From NCBI RefSeq assembly GCF_014323665.1, contig NZ_JABVEB010000010.1:1-64000 (forward strand): DNA of 64,000 nucleotides. Reading direction: 5' to 3'. Both the position numbers and the translations under genes were made by a program. The notes under the pieces are model-generated. The model ran no database searches. It was given only the letters and a program-made list of their open reading frames with translations, and was not told the DNA's origin. Shown one piece after another: positions 9,255 to 17,504 of the stretch (position 1 is its first letter; every line of letters begins with the position of its first letter). This DNA is from Actinomadura sp. HBU206391. Lineage in GTDB: Bacteria; Actinomycetota; Actinomycetes; Streptosporangiales; Streptosporangiaceae.

Positions 9255-10352
9255 TCAGCCGGATCGCCCTTCACGCAGCCGCGGCCTCTCGTCGGTCCAT
9301 CCGAGACTCAAGATAACCTCGCTGCGTATCACCTGGTCGGCGGCACCCCGGGTCCCCATTCGGACCCGCTCGATGGCGAGCGGCAGGCCGGTCTCGGAAT
9401 CGATGATCAGTCGTTCCGTGATACCGCGGTCCTCGCCCGTCATCGAGACGGCCTGGCCGGATCGGCCGAGGACGTCCTTCACCGAGCCGTGCGAGCGCAC
9501 CCCCGGCAGTGCGGCCATCATGCGGTACGAGGCCGCCCGTACCTCCGCTGACACCGGGAGCCTGGAGAGCAGCGCCGTCCCCATCTCGAAGAGCACGATG
9601 TTCCGGTCGATCTTGGCATTGCCCCCTGAGAGGCGCTTGATCAGCAACACCTTGAGCCGCGCGGGATCGCTGGGGAGCGCACGCGCCTGGGTGATGGTCA
9701 GCATGGAGTTGCCGAGGCGGCCCACCCCGTACCTCTCAGGCATCTTCGAGGCGGCGGCCGGCCTCATCTTCGGCACCGCGCAGGACCGCTTGGTGAGCAC
9801 GCATTTCGAACCCGGCACGGGAAAGCTCGTCGGTGACCCGTCCCGCCGCCACGCCTCGGCGTCCGCCGCGGTGGCCGGACGCGTTCCGAGCTCCTGGCCG
9901 AGCAGCCAGGTCGATTCGGCGGCGTCACTCGGAATCCACGTCTCGGAGGTGCGGCGCTGCTCCAGCACATACGTACGACCGGGCGCGGGGTTCCGTTCGG
10001 CCTCCACGGTGCGGACGTGCCAGTACGCGCCCTTGGTGGGAGCCGTCTCCGCCCTGGTCGCCGCCGCGAGGAGCACGGTCTGAGCGGACGCCGGCGTGGC
10101 CTTCGCCCGTACGTCGGACGTACCGGCCGGTGTGCCGGTGCCCGAGACGGCCATGGCCACCGCCACCGCGGCTCCCGCCGCCGTGAGGCCGAGGCCGCCC
10201 GTCAACAAGGTGATCTTGGGTTTGCGGCGCGCGCTCATCCGGCCCGCCGGGGTACGCGCGGCGGCTCGAAGCCGATCGCGGCCCGCGGCCGCGACGGCAT
10301 CCGACGGCGCCGGCTTGTCGAGCAGAGAGTTGATCATCTGCAGCTCATCCAT
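9255..10352 (-). CDS. CU044_5270-family membrane protein, partner of ECF sigma (module 2)
   Basis: A 365-aa paralogue of the module 1 partner. It starts MDELQMINSLLDKPAP, has a single transmembrane helix around residues 50-70, then an extracytoplasmic domain with the SAQTVLLAAATRAE block, an ALPSDPARLKVLL segment and the late ERLIIDSETGLPLA block. The ATG at 10352 has AGGAGG upstream and overlaps the sigma stop by 8 nt (ATGGATGA), so translation is coupled. A longer in-frame extension upstream only shadows the sigma gene. Function is inferred from pairing and topology only. Confidence 0.85.
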   Translation of the reverse strand: MDELQMINSLLDKPAPSDAVAAAGRDRLRAAARTPAGRMSARRKPKITLLTGGLGLTAAGAAVAVAMAVSGTGTPAGTSDVRAKATPASAQTVLLAAATRAETAPTKGAYWHVRTVEAERNPAPGRTYVLEQRRTSETWIPSDAAESTWLLGQELGTRPATAADAEAWRRDGSPTSFPVPGSKCVLTKRSCAVPKMRPAAASKMPERYGVGRLGNSMLTITQARALPSDPARLKVLLIKRLSGGNAKIDRNIVLFEMGTALLSRLPVSAEVRAASYRMMAALPGVRSHGSVKDVLGRSGQAVSMTGEDRGITERLIIDSETGLPLAIERVRMGTRGAADQVIRSEVILSLGWTDERPRLREGRSG

Positions 10353-10932
10353 CGGTGGAGACCTCCTCGTGAAGCGCGGCGCGCAGTTTCTTCCGGGCCC
10401 GGCTGAGGCGGGGGCCGACGGTTCCGTACGGGATGCCGAGAGCCTGCGCCACCTCGTCGTGGGTGAACTGGCCCAACGCCACGAGCAGCACCACGTCCCG
10501 CTCCTTCTGCGGCAGCCCGGCCAGAGCACGCGCGAGGTGCGGGTGGAAGCCCTCGGCGGTCACCCACGTGACGACCCGGTTCTCGTGGCTGTCGACCGCC
10601 GGTTCCGGGCCCGTACGGGCGAGCGCCCGGTAGTGCCGCGTCTCCACCCGCCGGTGCTGGGCGACCTGGTTGGTGGCGATCCCGAAGAGCCATGGCCGGA
10701 GGGCTCCCCGCGCCGGGTCGAACCGGTCGCGCTTGCGGAACGCGATGAGAAACGTCTCGGCCGCGATGTCGTCTGCGACCTGGGTGTCGAGCCGTCCCGC
10801 GATGTAGCGGTGGATATCGCGGAAGTAGCGGTCGTAGACGGCAGTGAAGCGGTCCGGATCCCGCCGGTACTCCCGTACGAGCTCGGCATCGTTCACGTGT
10901 TCCGCCGCGTCGACGTCGGCCAAGGCGGTCAC
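10345..10932 (-). CDS. ECF RNA polymerase sigma factor (module 2)
   Basis: A sigma-70 family protein (195 aa from GTG 10932). Region 2 shows DDIAAETFLIAFRKRDRFD and WLFGIATNQVA; region 4 shows LPQKERDVVLLVALGQFT and PYGTVGPRLSRARKKLR. GTG 10932 has a purine-rich GGAGAG at proper distance; an earlier GTG at 10977 would add 15 residues. It is coupled to its membrane partner downstream. Its region 4 is nearly the same as that of modules 3 and 4, so promoter specificity may overlap. Confidence 0.9.
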   Translation of the reverse strand: MTALADVDAAEHVNDAELVREYRRDPDRFTAVYDRYFRDIHRYIAGRLDTQVADDIAAETFLIAFRKRDRFDPARGALRPWLFGIATNQVAQHRRVETRHYRALARTGPEPAVDSHENRVVTWVTAEGFHPHLARALAGLPQKERDVVLLVALGQFTHDEVAQALGIPYGTVGPRLSRARKKLRAALHEEVSTDG

Positions 10933-11210
10933 GTCCTTCTCTCCGTCATGCGGGCACCTTCCGGGTGAGACGACCACTCGTCACCCGTACTCCGTCGCAA
11001 TCTCCGATCCCTTTCGCAGGCACCTCCTCGCAGCGCCGAGGTGCGCCGGAAAGAGTTCGGTCCCGAAACTCCGGGCGGCCTCGGCGGTGATCTCACGAGA
11101 ATGTCTGGATTACCGGCCGGTGCCGTGGGATTGTCGCGATTGCGGCGACCGGCCGTGCGATCGGAGTCCGGATCCGACGGTGCGATGCACCACCATTCCG
11201 AGGAGCGTGC

Positions 11211-12755
11211 ATGCGATCGCCTGGACGGATGATCATCGCCGGTGGGCTGGTCGTCGTGCTGCTGGCCATCGGCATTCCCTTGTACGCGTGGTCGCGCGGC
11301 GAGAAGGGCAGCCCCGAGCAGCTCTCCCGCGAGTACTTCAGCGCGTGGAGGCAGGGCGACCTCGAACGGATGCAAGGGCTGGCCGCCGACCCTCCGCTCG
11401 ACTTCCTCGGGCAGCACAGGGCCCTTTCCCGCGGCCTGTCGGTGACCTCGATCAGCCTCACTCCCGGTCCGGTGATCCGGGACGGCGAGAACCGGGCGCA
11501 CCTCGACTTCGAGGTGCGGCGGAACCTGTCCGGACGCGGCACCTGGAGCTATCGGTCGGCGCTCTGGCTCGGTGTGGCCGACGGTCGGTGGAAGGTCCTG
11601 TGGACGCCGGCCGCCCTGTACCCGGGCCTTCGGAGCGCCGCGACCTGGTCGCTGCGAGAGATCAAGGCGCCGGCCACCCGGTTGGTCGCACGTGACGGAA
11701 AGCCGCTGCCCGAAGGCGGCACGCTCGGACCGTACATCGCCGAACTCACCGACCGCTTCGGCGGCGACGAGGAGGACGACGAGCCTGGCTGGGCCGTGGA
11801 GTACCGGGAGAACAACGGGCCCGCACAACGGGTCAAGGTCTTCGGCGGACGCACCGGCAAGAAGGTCCGCACCAGTGTGGACACGCGGTGGCAGAAGGCC
11901 GCCGAGCAGGCGGTGAACGGCTCGTCCAAGCCCGCGGCCATCGTGGCCCTCCGGCCCTCCACCGGAGAGGTCCTCGCGGTGGCCGACGAACTGGGCGGCC
12001 GGAACGCCTTCCTCGGTCTGTATCCGCCCGGCTCCACGTTCAAGGTCGTGACCGCCGCGGCCCTGCTGTCGGACGGGATGGCGCCGGGCAGCAGCGTGAA
12101 CTGCCCGGGCACGGTCGTCACGTCTCAGCGCACGGTGCGCAACCACGACGGGAGCACCCTCGGCAGGACCGCGTTGCGCAACGCGTTCGCCCAGTCCTGC
12201 AACACCACCTTCGCGAGCCTCGCGGTCGAGCGGCTGCGCGCCGCCAAGCTGACGGACGCCGCCCACCGGTTCGGATTCGGCGGGCCGATCACCCCGGGCG
12301 TGGGCGCCGCCCGTGGCGGGTTCCCCGAGCCGGACGGCGACGCCGAACTGGCCGAGGCGGCGTTCGGGCAGGGCAAAGTGCAGACCAGCCCGTTGATGAT
12401 GGCGATCGTCGCGGCGGCGGTCGCGGACGGCACTTGGCGGTCACCGCGCATGGTGGACACGGCGATGATCCGGAGGGTCGGGGATCCGGTGCAGAAGGCC
12501 CACCCGGTGGAGGGCGCCGCGGCGCTGCGCACGATGATGCGGGCGGTGGTGACCGACGGCACCGCGGCGCGGGCCGGGCTGCCGGCCGGCACGGCGGGCA
12601 AGACCGGCACCGCCGAACGGGTGGACGGCGCGTCACACGCCTGGTTCATCGGTTACAAGGGCGACTTGGCCTTCGCGGTTTTCGTCGAGGGCGGCGGCTC
12701 CGGGCCCACGGTCGCCGCTCCGCTCGCCGCCCGATTCCTGCGCGCCGGCCGATGA
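11211..12755 (+). CDS. class B penicillin-binding protein with NTF2-like N-terminal domain
   Basis: A 514-aa peptidoglycan D,D-transpeptidase. It has an N-terminal membrane anchor (residues 7-26), then a MecA_N/NTF2-like domain (SREYFSAWRQGDLERM), a linker, and the transpeptidase domain. The three active-site motifs are present: SxxK as STFK (near residue 281), SxN as SCN (near 331) and KTG as KTGT (near 464). It acts outside the membrane on cell-wall peptides. It stands alone on the plus strand between sigma/partner modules 2 and 3, which fits an envelope-stress neighbourhood. It lacks PASTA domains and the long N-terminus of FtsI, so it is probably non-essential and specialised. Confidence 0.92.
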   Translation: MRSPGRMIIAGGLVVVLLAIGIPLYAWSRGEKGSPEQLSREYFSAWRQGDLERMQGLAADPPLDFLGQHRALSRGLSVTSISLTPGPVIRDGENRAHLDFEVRRNLSGRGTWSYRSALWLGVADGRWKVLWTPAALYPGLRSAATWSLREIKAPATRLVARDGKPLPEGGTLGPYIAELTDRFGGDEEDDEPGWAVEYRENNGPAQRVKVFGGRTGKKVRTSVDTRWQKAAEQAVNGSSKPAAIVALRPSTGEVLAVADELGGRNAFLGLYPPGSTFKVVTAAALLSDGMAPGSSVNCPGTVVTSQRTVRNHDGSTLGRTALRNAFAQSCNTTFASLAVERLRAAKLTDAAHRFGFGGPITPGVGAARGGFPEPDGDAELAEAAFGQGKVQTSPLMMAIVAAAVADGTWRSPRMVDTAMIRRVGDPVQKAHPVEGAAALRTMMRAVVTDGTAARAGLPAGTAGKTGTAERVDGASHAWFIGYKGDLAFAVFVEGGGSGPTVAAPLAARFLRAGR

Positions 12756-12775
12756 GCTCCCGCGCGCCCGCCGAT

Positions 12776-12801
12776 GCGCCCGCCCGCGGTGGAGCGGGCG
12801 C
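12776..12801 (+). terminator. hairpin terminator after the penicillin-binding protein gene
   Basis: An 8-bp stem, GCGCCCGC/GCGGGCGC, with a 10-nt loop begins 20 nt after the stop codon at 12755. Confidence 0.55.
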
Positions 12802-13209
12802 CGATCGCCGCCGTGCGCAACACACCGCGAGGGCCAGACGGTAGTACTCGGCGACAGGGTTACTGCTGAGGGGACGCGGATGGTGGACAGACGGGTTGAT
12901 CTTCGCGAGCGGGCTTGATGCGACGAACACCGGCTACGCGCTTACCTCCCGCGAGCTCGCCCCCGTGCTGCAGAAGGGCCGGACCGCCGTCCGACCCGTG
13001 TCGACCCAGAGCTGCTCCGCCTGACGCTTCGCGCAGCGCCGGTCGCCGGGCGGTGACGGATGACCACGACGGCGAGTACGGCCGCCGGCGTGCTCTCATT
13101 CCCGACATCCCAATCTGGACATTTCTTACTTTTTGGGATTTCATAGCGCAAAATCCCCCCATGTGGTCTGTCTCGTCGGCAGCCGCATCGCGCCATCCGG
13201 AGGACCCGA
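12802..13209. other. non-coding stretch with a 7-bp inverted repeat
   Basis: I see no supportable gene in these 408 bases. Near the right end the GC content falls, and ATCCCAA (13107-13113) is mirrored by TTGGGAT (13133-13139) around a 19-nt spacer. This lies about 70-100 nt before the C39 peptidase start, so it may be its promoter or operator region. Confidence 0.4.
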
Positions 13210-13899
13210 GTGAAGAGGTGGACCGCGCGCGCCGCCATGGCCCTCGCCGTGGCGGCCGGAGCCGCCGGCGTCGTCCAGACGGCCGCGCCACAGACCGCGA
13301 CCGCCGCCACCACGGCCACACCCCCCGGGTCAGTACGGTCCCCCCTATGGACCGCGCCGGATCCGGCGACCGTCACCGCGCCGCCGTCGTACCGGCTCAC
13401 GCTCCAGGGGCAGTACCAGCGGACCGACTACTACTGCATGCCCGCCTCGGCTTCGATGAGCCTGTCGACCTTCGGTGTGAAGGTGAAGCAGGCCAAGCTG
13501 GCCAGAGCAATGCGGACCACGACGACCGGGACCAGGGACGTCAACGCGATCCCCGTGCTCAGGTCCTACGTCAAGTCGCTCGGCTACAAGTACACGGCGG
13601 TCCCGGGCCTCACCGGCCGTCCCAAGGCCCTGATGAAGCGCGTCGCCTACGACGTCGGAATGCTGCACCGGGCACCGAACATCGACGTCTGGATGGAGAT
13701 GCTGCCCTGGAACAAGGGCGAGATCTACGGCACCAGGGTCGGCCACATCATGGTGGTCTACGGGTACGACCAGAAGAAGGGCACCATCACCGTCTTCGAT
13801 CCGTGGAAGCCCACCGGCGGCACGCATACCCTCTCGGCCGCGACCCTCGCCGACACGCTCCAGGACGACGGCAGCATCCACTACATCTCCCGCATCTGA
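13210..13899 (+). CDS. secreted C39-family (papain-like) peptidase
   Basis: A 229-aa exported protein. An N-terminal signal (KRW, then an Ala-rich hydrophobic stretch, cleavage probably near QTATA) is followed by a cysteine-protease-like domain. The likely catalytic residues are Cys in YYCMPASASM (near residue 77), His in GHIMVVYGYD (near 178) and Asp in VFDPW (near 197). The GTG start is preceded by GAGGACC. It is a single gene closed by a strong terminator. The substrate is unknown; the architecture resembles free-standing C39-like domain proteins rather than bacteriocin-exporter peptidases. Confidence 0.85.
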   Translation: MKRWTARAAMALAVAAGAAGVVQTAAPQTATAATTATPPGSVRSPLWTAPDPATVTAPPSYRLTLQGQYQRTDYYCMPASASMSLSTFGVKVKQAKLARAMRTTTTGTRDVNAIPVLRSYVKSLGYKYTAVPGLTGRPKALMKRVAYDVGMLHRAPNIDVWMEMLPWNKGEIYGTRVGHIMVVYGYDQKKGTITVFDPWKPTGGTHTLSAATLADTLQDDGSIHYISRI

Positions 13900-13912
13900 C
13901 GTTCGAACCGTC

Positions 13913-13952
13913 GCACCCCCCGTACCCGCCGACCGGCGGGTACGGGGGGTGC
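13913..13952. terminator. bidirectional hairpin terminator
   Basis: A perfect 19-bp inverted repeat (13913-13931 with 13934-13952) lies between the convergent ends of the C39 peptidase gene and the module 3 partner gene. Confidence 0.85.
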
Positions 13953-13977
13953 GCTCGCGGAGGGGGATCCGGCCTCG

Positions 13978-15129
13978 TCAGGGACGCGCGCTGAGGCTGT
14001 TCACCCAGCCCATGGCCTCGTAGGCCATCGACAACTGCACTCCGGATCGCCCGCGGTCGTCGACGCCGAACGCCTGGTAGGCCAGCAGCCGCCCGGTCGC
14101 CGGATCGATGATGAGCCGTGCCTCACCGGGCCGGCCCTTCGCGTCCATGGACCGCTTGTCCGAGCCCTGTGCCCTGGACAGGGCGACGCCGGGCCGACCG
14201 AGCGGGTCGGTGACCTTCCCGATCAGCCGGATGCCCTCCTGCTCGGCCAGTACGCGGTAGAGCGCGGCCTTGGTGCCCGGCGTGATGGGGCCGGCGAGCA
14301 GGTCTTGTGCGGTGCTCCACACGTACGACGCGTAGCTGCCCTGGAGCGGGAACTTCGGGTCGCCGGTATCGGCCTTGTACCGCTTGCGCAGCTCGGCGTT
14401 CAGCCCGGTGGCGTCGGTGGGCAGCTTGGCCAGCTCGCGCATGCCGACCTGCTTCTGCCCGATCATGAAGCGCATCGGCTCGTCGTAGTTGTTGACATGC
14501 GGCTTGGCCGGCACCCATCCGAGCGACGGCGATCCCATCGCCTTCCACTTCGCCTCATCGGCCGGGGAGGCGAACGTGTACTTGCGGTCGATCCCGACGA
14601 TCGTACGAGTGCGGTCGCCGGCGTCCCTGGCGGTCCAGCTCTCCTGAGTGTGCGCGACGGTGGCCGAGAAGGACGGTTCGGCGATCCTCCGCTTCCGATC
14701 CCCGACGCGGGTGCCCGCGGGCACCCGCTTCGCACCGTCCTTGCCCGCGACCGGGCCCGCGCCCTGGACGGTGCGCTCCCGCGTGTACCAGTAGCGCCCG
14801 ACCGTGGCCTGGGCGCGCTCGGCCTTCTGCGCGCTGGCGAGCAGGAAGCTCCGCGCGTCGGCGGGCGCCTCCGGCGCGACCGTGGTCACGGGCCCGGCGC
14901 CGTCCGCACCGCTGAGCGCGACGACCGCGCCCACGGAGAGCACGCCCACCGCGGTCACTCCGGCGAGCAACAGCGCGGGGCGCGGGAACCGCAGGGCTCT
15001 GGCGCCGCGGGCGGTCTCGGCGTCGGCGAGCCGGTTCTGGATCCTCGCCCGCAGGTGCGGCGCGGGCGGAACCTCCCCGTACAGTTCGCGCACGATCCGG
15101 ATGTCGTCGTTCATCGTCGCCTCATCCAC
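13978..15129 (-). CDS. CU044_5270-family membrane protein, partner of ECF sigma (module 3)
   Basis: A 383-aa paralogue of the other partners. It has a short cytoplasmic segment (DDIRIVRELYGEVPPAP), one transmembrane helix near residues 52-72, then an extracytoplasmic domain with the SFLLASAQKAE block, a KLPTDATGLNAELRKRY segment and the LIIDPATGRLLAYQ block. GTG 15129 overlaps the sigma stop by 8 nt (GTGGATGA), as in module 2; ATG 15114 is an alternative start. It ends at the shared terminator with the C39 gene. Regulatory role is inferred from the fixed pairing. Confidence 0.85.
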   Translation of the reverse strand: MDEATMNDDIRIVRELYGEVPPAPHLRARIQNRLADAETARGARALRFPRPALLLAGVTAVGVLSVGAVVALSGADGAGPVTTVAPEAPADARSFLLASAQKAERAQATVGRYWYTRERTVQGAGPVAGKDGAKRVPAGTRVGDRKRRIAEPSFSATVAHTQESWTARDAGDRTRTIVGIDRKYTFASPADEAKWKAMGSPSLGWVPAKPHVNNYDEPMRFMIGQKQVGMRELAKLPTDATGLNAELRKRYKADTGDPKFPLQGSYASYVWSTAQDLLAGPITPGTKAALYRVLAEQEGIRLIGKVTDPLGRPGVALSRAQGSDKRSMDAKGRPGEARLIIDPATGRLLAYQAFGVDDRGRSGVQLSMAYEAMGWVNSLSARP

Positions 15130-15733
15130 GATGTGGTCCTTCCTGGTCGTGCATGGGATTGGCGCCGCCGAGCGCCTCGCGCAGCTTTCTTCTGGCCCGG
15201 TTCAACCGTGAGCCGACGGTTCCGTACGGGATCTGCAGCGCGGCCGAGATCTCGTCATGGCTGAACCCGGCGAGGGCGACGAGCAGCAGCACATCGCGGT
15301 CTCCCTTGTTCAGCGAGGCGATGGCGCCCGCGATCTCCGGTCGCAGACCTTCGGCGCTGACCCGCGCGGCGACCCTCTCCTCGGGCCCTTCGGCGGCGTC
15401 GGGATCCGGTCCGCGGCGCCCGAGCGCGCGCAGCGCGCGTACCTCGGTGCGGCGGTGCTTGCCCACGAGGTTCGTGGCGATGCCGTACAACCAGGTGCGT
15501 ACGCTGCCCCGAGCGGCGTCGTAGCCGGCCCGCTTGTGGAACGCGGTCAGGAACGTGTCGGCGACGACGTCCTCTGCCGGTCCCGGGCCGAGGCGGCTCG
15601 CCACATATCTGTGGATCTCCGCGAAATGGGCATCGAAGATCTCACCGAAGCGCTCGGGATGTCGACGGGATTGTTCGATCACGGTGGAGTCGTCCGTATG
15701 CGGCGGGTCGCTGACCCGGCGCATGACGGTCAC
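15122..15733 (-). CDS. ECF RNA polymerase sigma factor (module 3)
   Basis: A sigma-70 family protein (203 aa from GTG 15733). It has region 2 (EDVVADTFLTAFHKRAGYD, WLYGIATNLVGKHRR) and region 4 (LNKGDRDVLLLVALAGFS, PYGTVGSRLNRARRKLREAL). GTG 15733 follows GGGAGC by about 7 nt; ATG 15724 is possible. It is coupled to the downstream partner. A copy of the dispersed word (15837-15852) lies about 104 nt before the start, the same relative position as in module 1. Confidence 0.9.
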   Translation of the reverse strand: MTVMRRVSDPPHTDDSTVIEQSRRHPERFGEIFDAHFAEIHRYVASRLGPGPAEDVVADTFLTAFHKRAGYDAARGSVRTWLYGIATNLVGKHRRTEVRALRALGRRGPDPDAAEGPEERVAARVSAEGLRPEIAGAIASLNKGDRDVLLLVALAGFSHDEISAALQIPYGTVGSRLNRARRKLREALGGANPMHDQEGPHRG

Positions 15734-15831
15734 GAGGGGCTCCCGTTCATCGGTTGCCTTTCCGTGGCGGATGGGCGGTCGCCTGTGTATCACCCGATCC
15801 GCCGATCTGCTTTCACGGGCACCATGCGAAT

Positions 15832-15852
15832 GCGAGCAACTGCATGATCACG
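15832..15852. repeat. dispersed intergenic word, copy 2
   Basis: The sequence GCGAGCAACTGCATGATCACG lies in the short gap between the broken module 4 partner and the module 3 sigma gene. It shares the exact 16-nt core with copies at 9175, 48128 and (inverted) 48160. Confidence 0.8.
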
Positions 15853-15895
15853 GCGGGGCGAAGGCGGCTCGATCGTCAGCCTCCTCGCGGTCGGA

Positions 15896-17055
15896 TCATT
15901 TCGGCGGGGGCGGCTTCGTGTCGGTCCAGACGGAGCGCAGCGTCGCCCGGTAACTCAACAAGGTGCCGGGCTTCTCCTCGTCCTTCTTACCCGGCGTCAC
16001 CAGATGCGCCGGCTGGCGAGCCGTTCACCGGTCTCGGCATCGAAGAGGAGCTCCTCTCGGATGACCGCCTCGGGGTCGAGGTTGTAACCGGGCCGCAGGC
16101 CGGTCAGCGCCACTCCGGGCCGCCCGAGCGGGTCCGTCGTCCGGCCGACCGACTCGATGCCGGGCTGGTCGGCGAGTACCCGGATGAGCCCCGCGAGCGC
16201 CTTGGGCGGCAACGACCGGTCCAGAACATCGTTATCGGTCCACACGAGCTTGGCACCCGCAGTGGCCTGCTCTCCCTCGCCCATGATGTGATCGGCCATC
16301 CGTTGCCAGTAAGGGACCATCACGGCCGCCAGTTTCTTCGGATCCGCCGGGGGCTCCGCACCGTTGAACGGATCCCTGGGCGAGTTGATCAGCATGTTCC
16401 CGCCGGGCTTACCGCCTCGGTCCTTCCTCCAGGGTGTGCCATGCGTCTTGTAGAGATGCCTCGGGGCCTGCGGGTGCGGGAACGTGCTCGGCGAGCCGGC
16501 GCGCCGCCATGCGGCCGCGTCCTTGGCCGTCAGCGGACGGGTCGGCAGGTCACGCCCCCAGGAGGCCGACCCGCCTGCCTTCTCCCTGGCGCTCCAGGCG
16601 TAGTACTCGTGGCAGGCGTGCATCACGTAGTTCCCCGTCCTCGCACGCACGGGCACCGAGTTGCAGGATCGGTAGTGGACGAGCCGGTAGCGCTTCATCG
16701 GCCGCATCGCCGCCTGGTCGGCCGCGGCCAGCACCATCTGCTTGGAGGTGCCCGGCACCGGCGGAGACGTGGCGTGCGGGCCGGCGTCCTCTCCGCCCGG
16801 CACGACGAGCACGGCCACTACGGCCGCGGCCACTCCTGTCGCCAGCACTCCCAGCACGACCGGGCGCGCGCGCCGGGCCGGCCGGTCCGCACGCCGTGCG
16901 AACCGGCGCCGGTCACGACGTACCGGAACCGGCCCGGCGACATCGTCCGGCCCGGTCATCCGGGCGCGCGCGAGCGCGACGACCTGAGGCGTGGGCGCCG
17001 GCGGCTCGTCGTACAGGTCCCCCACCATCTCGATTTCGATCTCGATCTCGCTCAT
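15896..17055 (-). pseudogene. CU044_5270-family partner (module 4), frameshifted near its C-terminus
   Basis: From ATG 17055 the frame encodes a paralogue of the other partners (starts MSEIEIEIEMVGDLYDEP, one membrane helix near residues 65-85, QMVLAAADQAA block, late ELLFDAETGERLASRR block) but hits TGA at 15997. The adjacent frame continues from there with a LVTPGKKDEEKPGTLL segment and then LRSVWTDTKPPPPK to a stop at 15896. That tail matches the expected family C-terminus (compare GWTDERP in the module 2 partner). A net one-base loss around 16000-16010 explains it. The first codon overlaps the stop of the broken sigma gene (ATGA). A sequencing error is possible. Confidence 0.8.
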
Positions 17056-17484
17056 CGGCTCGCCCCTCCCTCGTCGAGCAGCGGATTGACGCCGCCCAGT
17101 GCCTTGCGCAACTTCTTTCGAGCCCGGCTCAATCTGGATCCGACAGTGCCGAAGGGCACGTTCAGCGCCTGCGCCACCTCCTCGTAGTTGAAGCCGGCCA
17201 GCGCCACGAGCAGCAGCACGTCGCGCTGATCGGCCGGCAACCGGGCCACCGCCTCCGCCAGCGGTCTCCTGGCCCGCTCGGCGCTCACCCTCGCGGCGAC
17301 CCGGTCCTCGTGCCCGTTCAGTGACCCGGTCGAGGCGTTCGAGCGCCCGGAGTTTGCGCAGCTCGTCGCGCAGGTGCCGGCCGATGAGCCTGGTGGCGAT
17401 GCCGTACAGCCAGGGGCGGGCGTTGTCCCGGCCGAGGTCGTACGCGTATGAGGCCTCGTCACTGACGTGGACAGCGGTCAGCCG
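17052..17484 (-). pseudogene. ECF sigma factor (module 4), N-terminally truncated and frameshifted
   Basis: The remaining part of a module 2/3-like sigma gene. One frame gives LTAVHVSDEASYAYDLGRD then ARPWLYGIATRLIGRHLRDE (end of region 2). A second frame takes over at about 17315-17335 and gives HEDRVAARVSAE followed by a complete region 4 (LPADQRDVLLLVALAGFN, PFGTVGSRLSRARKKL). Region 2.1 and most of 2.2 are absent: upstream sequence belongs to the DUF418 gene and a 14-bp tandem repeat. Two lesions make it very unlikely to yield a working sigma factor unless the assembly is wrong here. Confidence 0.8.
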
Positions 17485-17504
17485 TTGTTGTCCGAACCCC
17501 CGGA

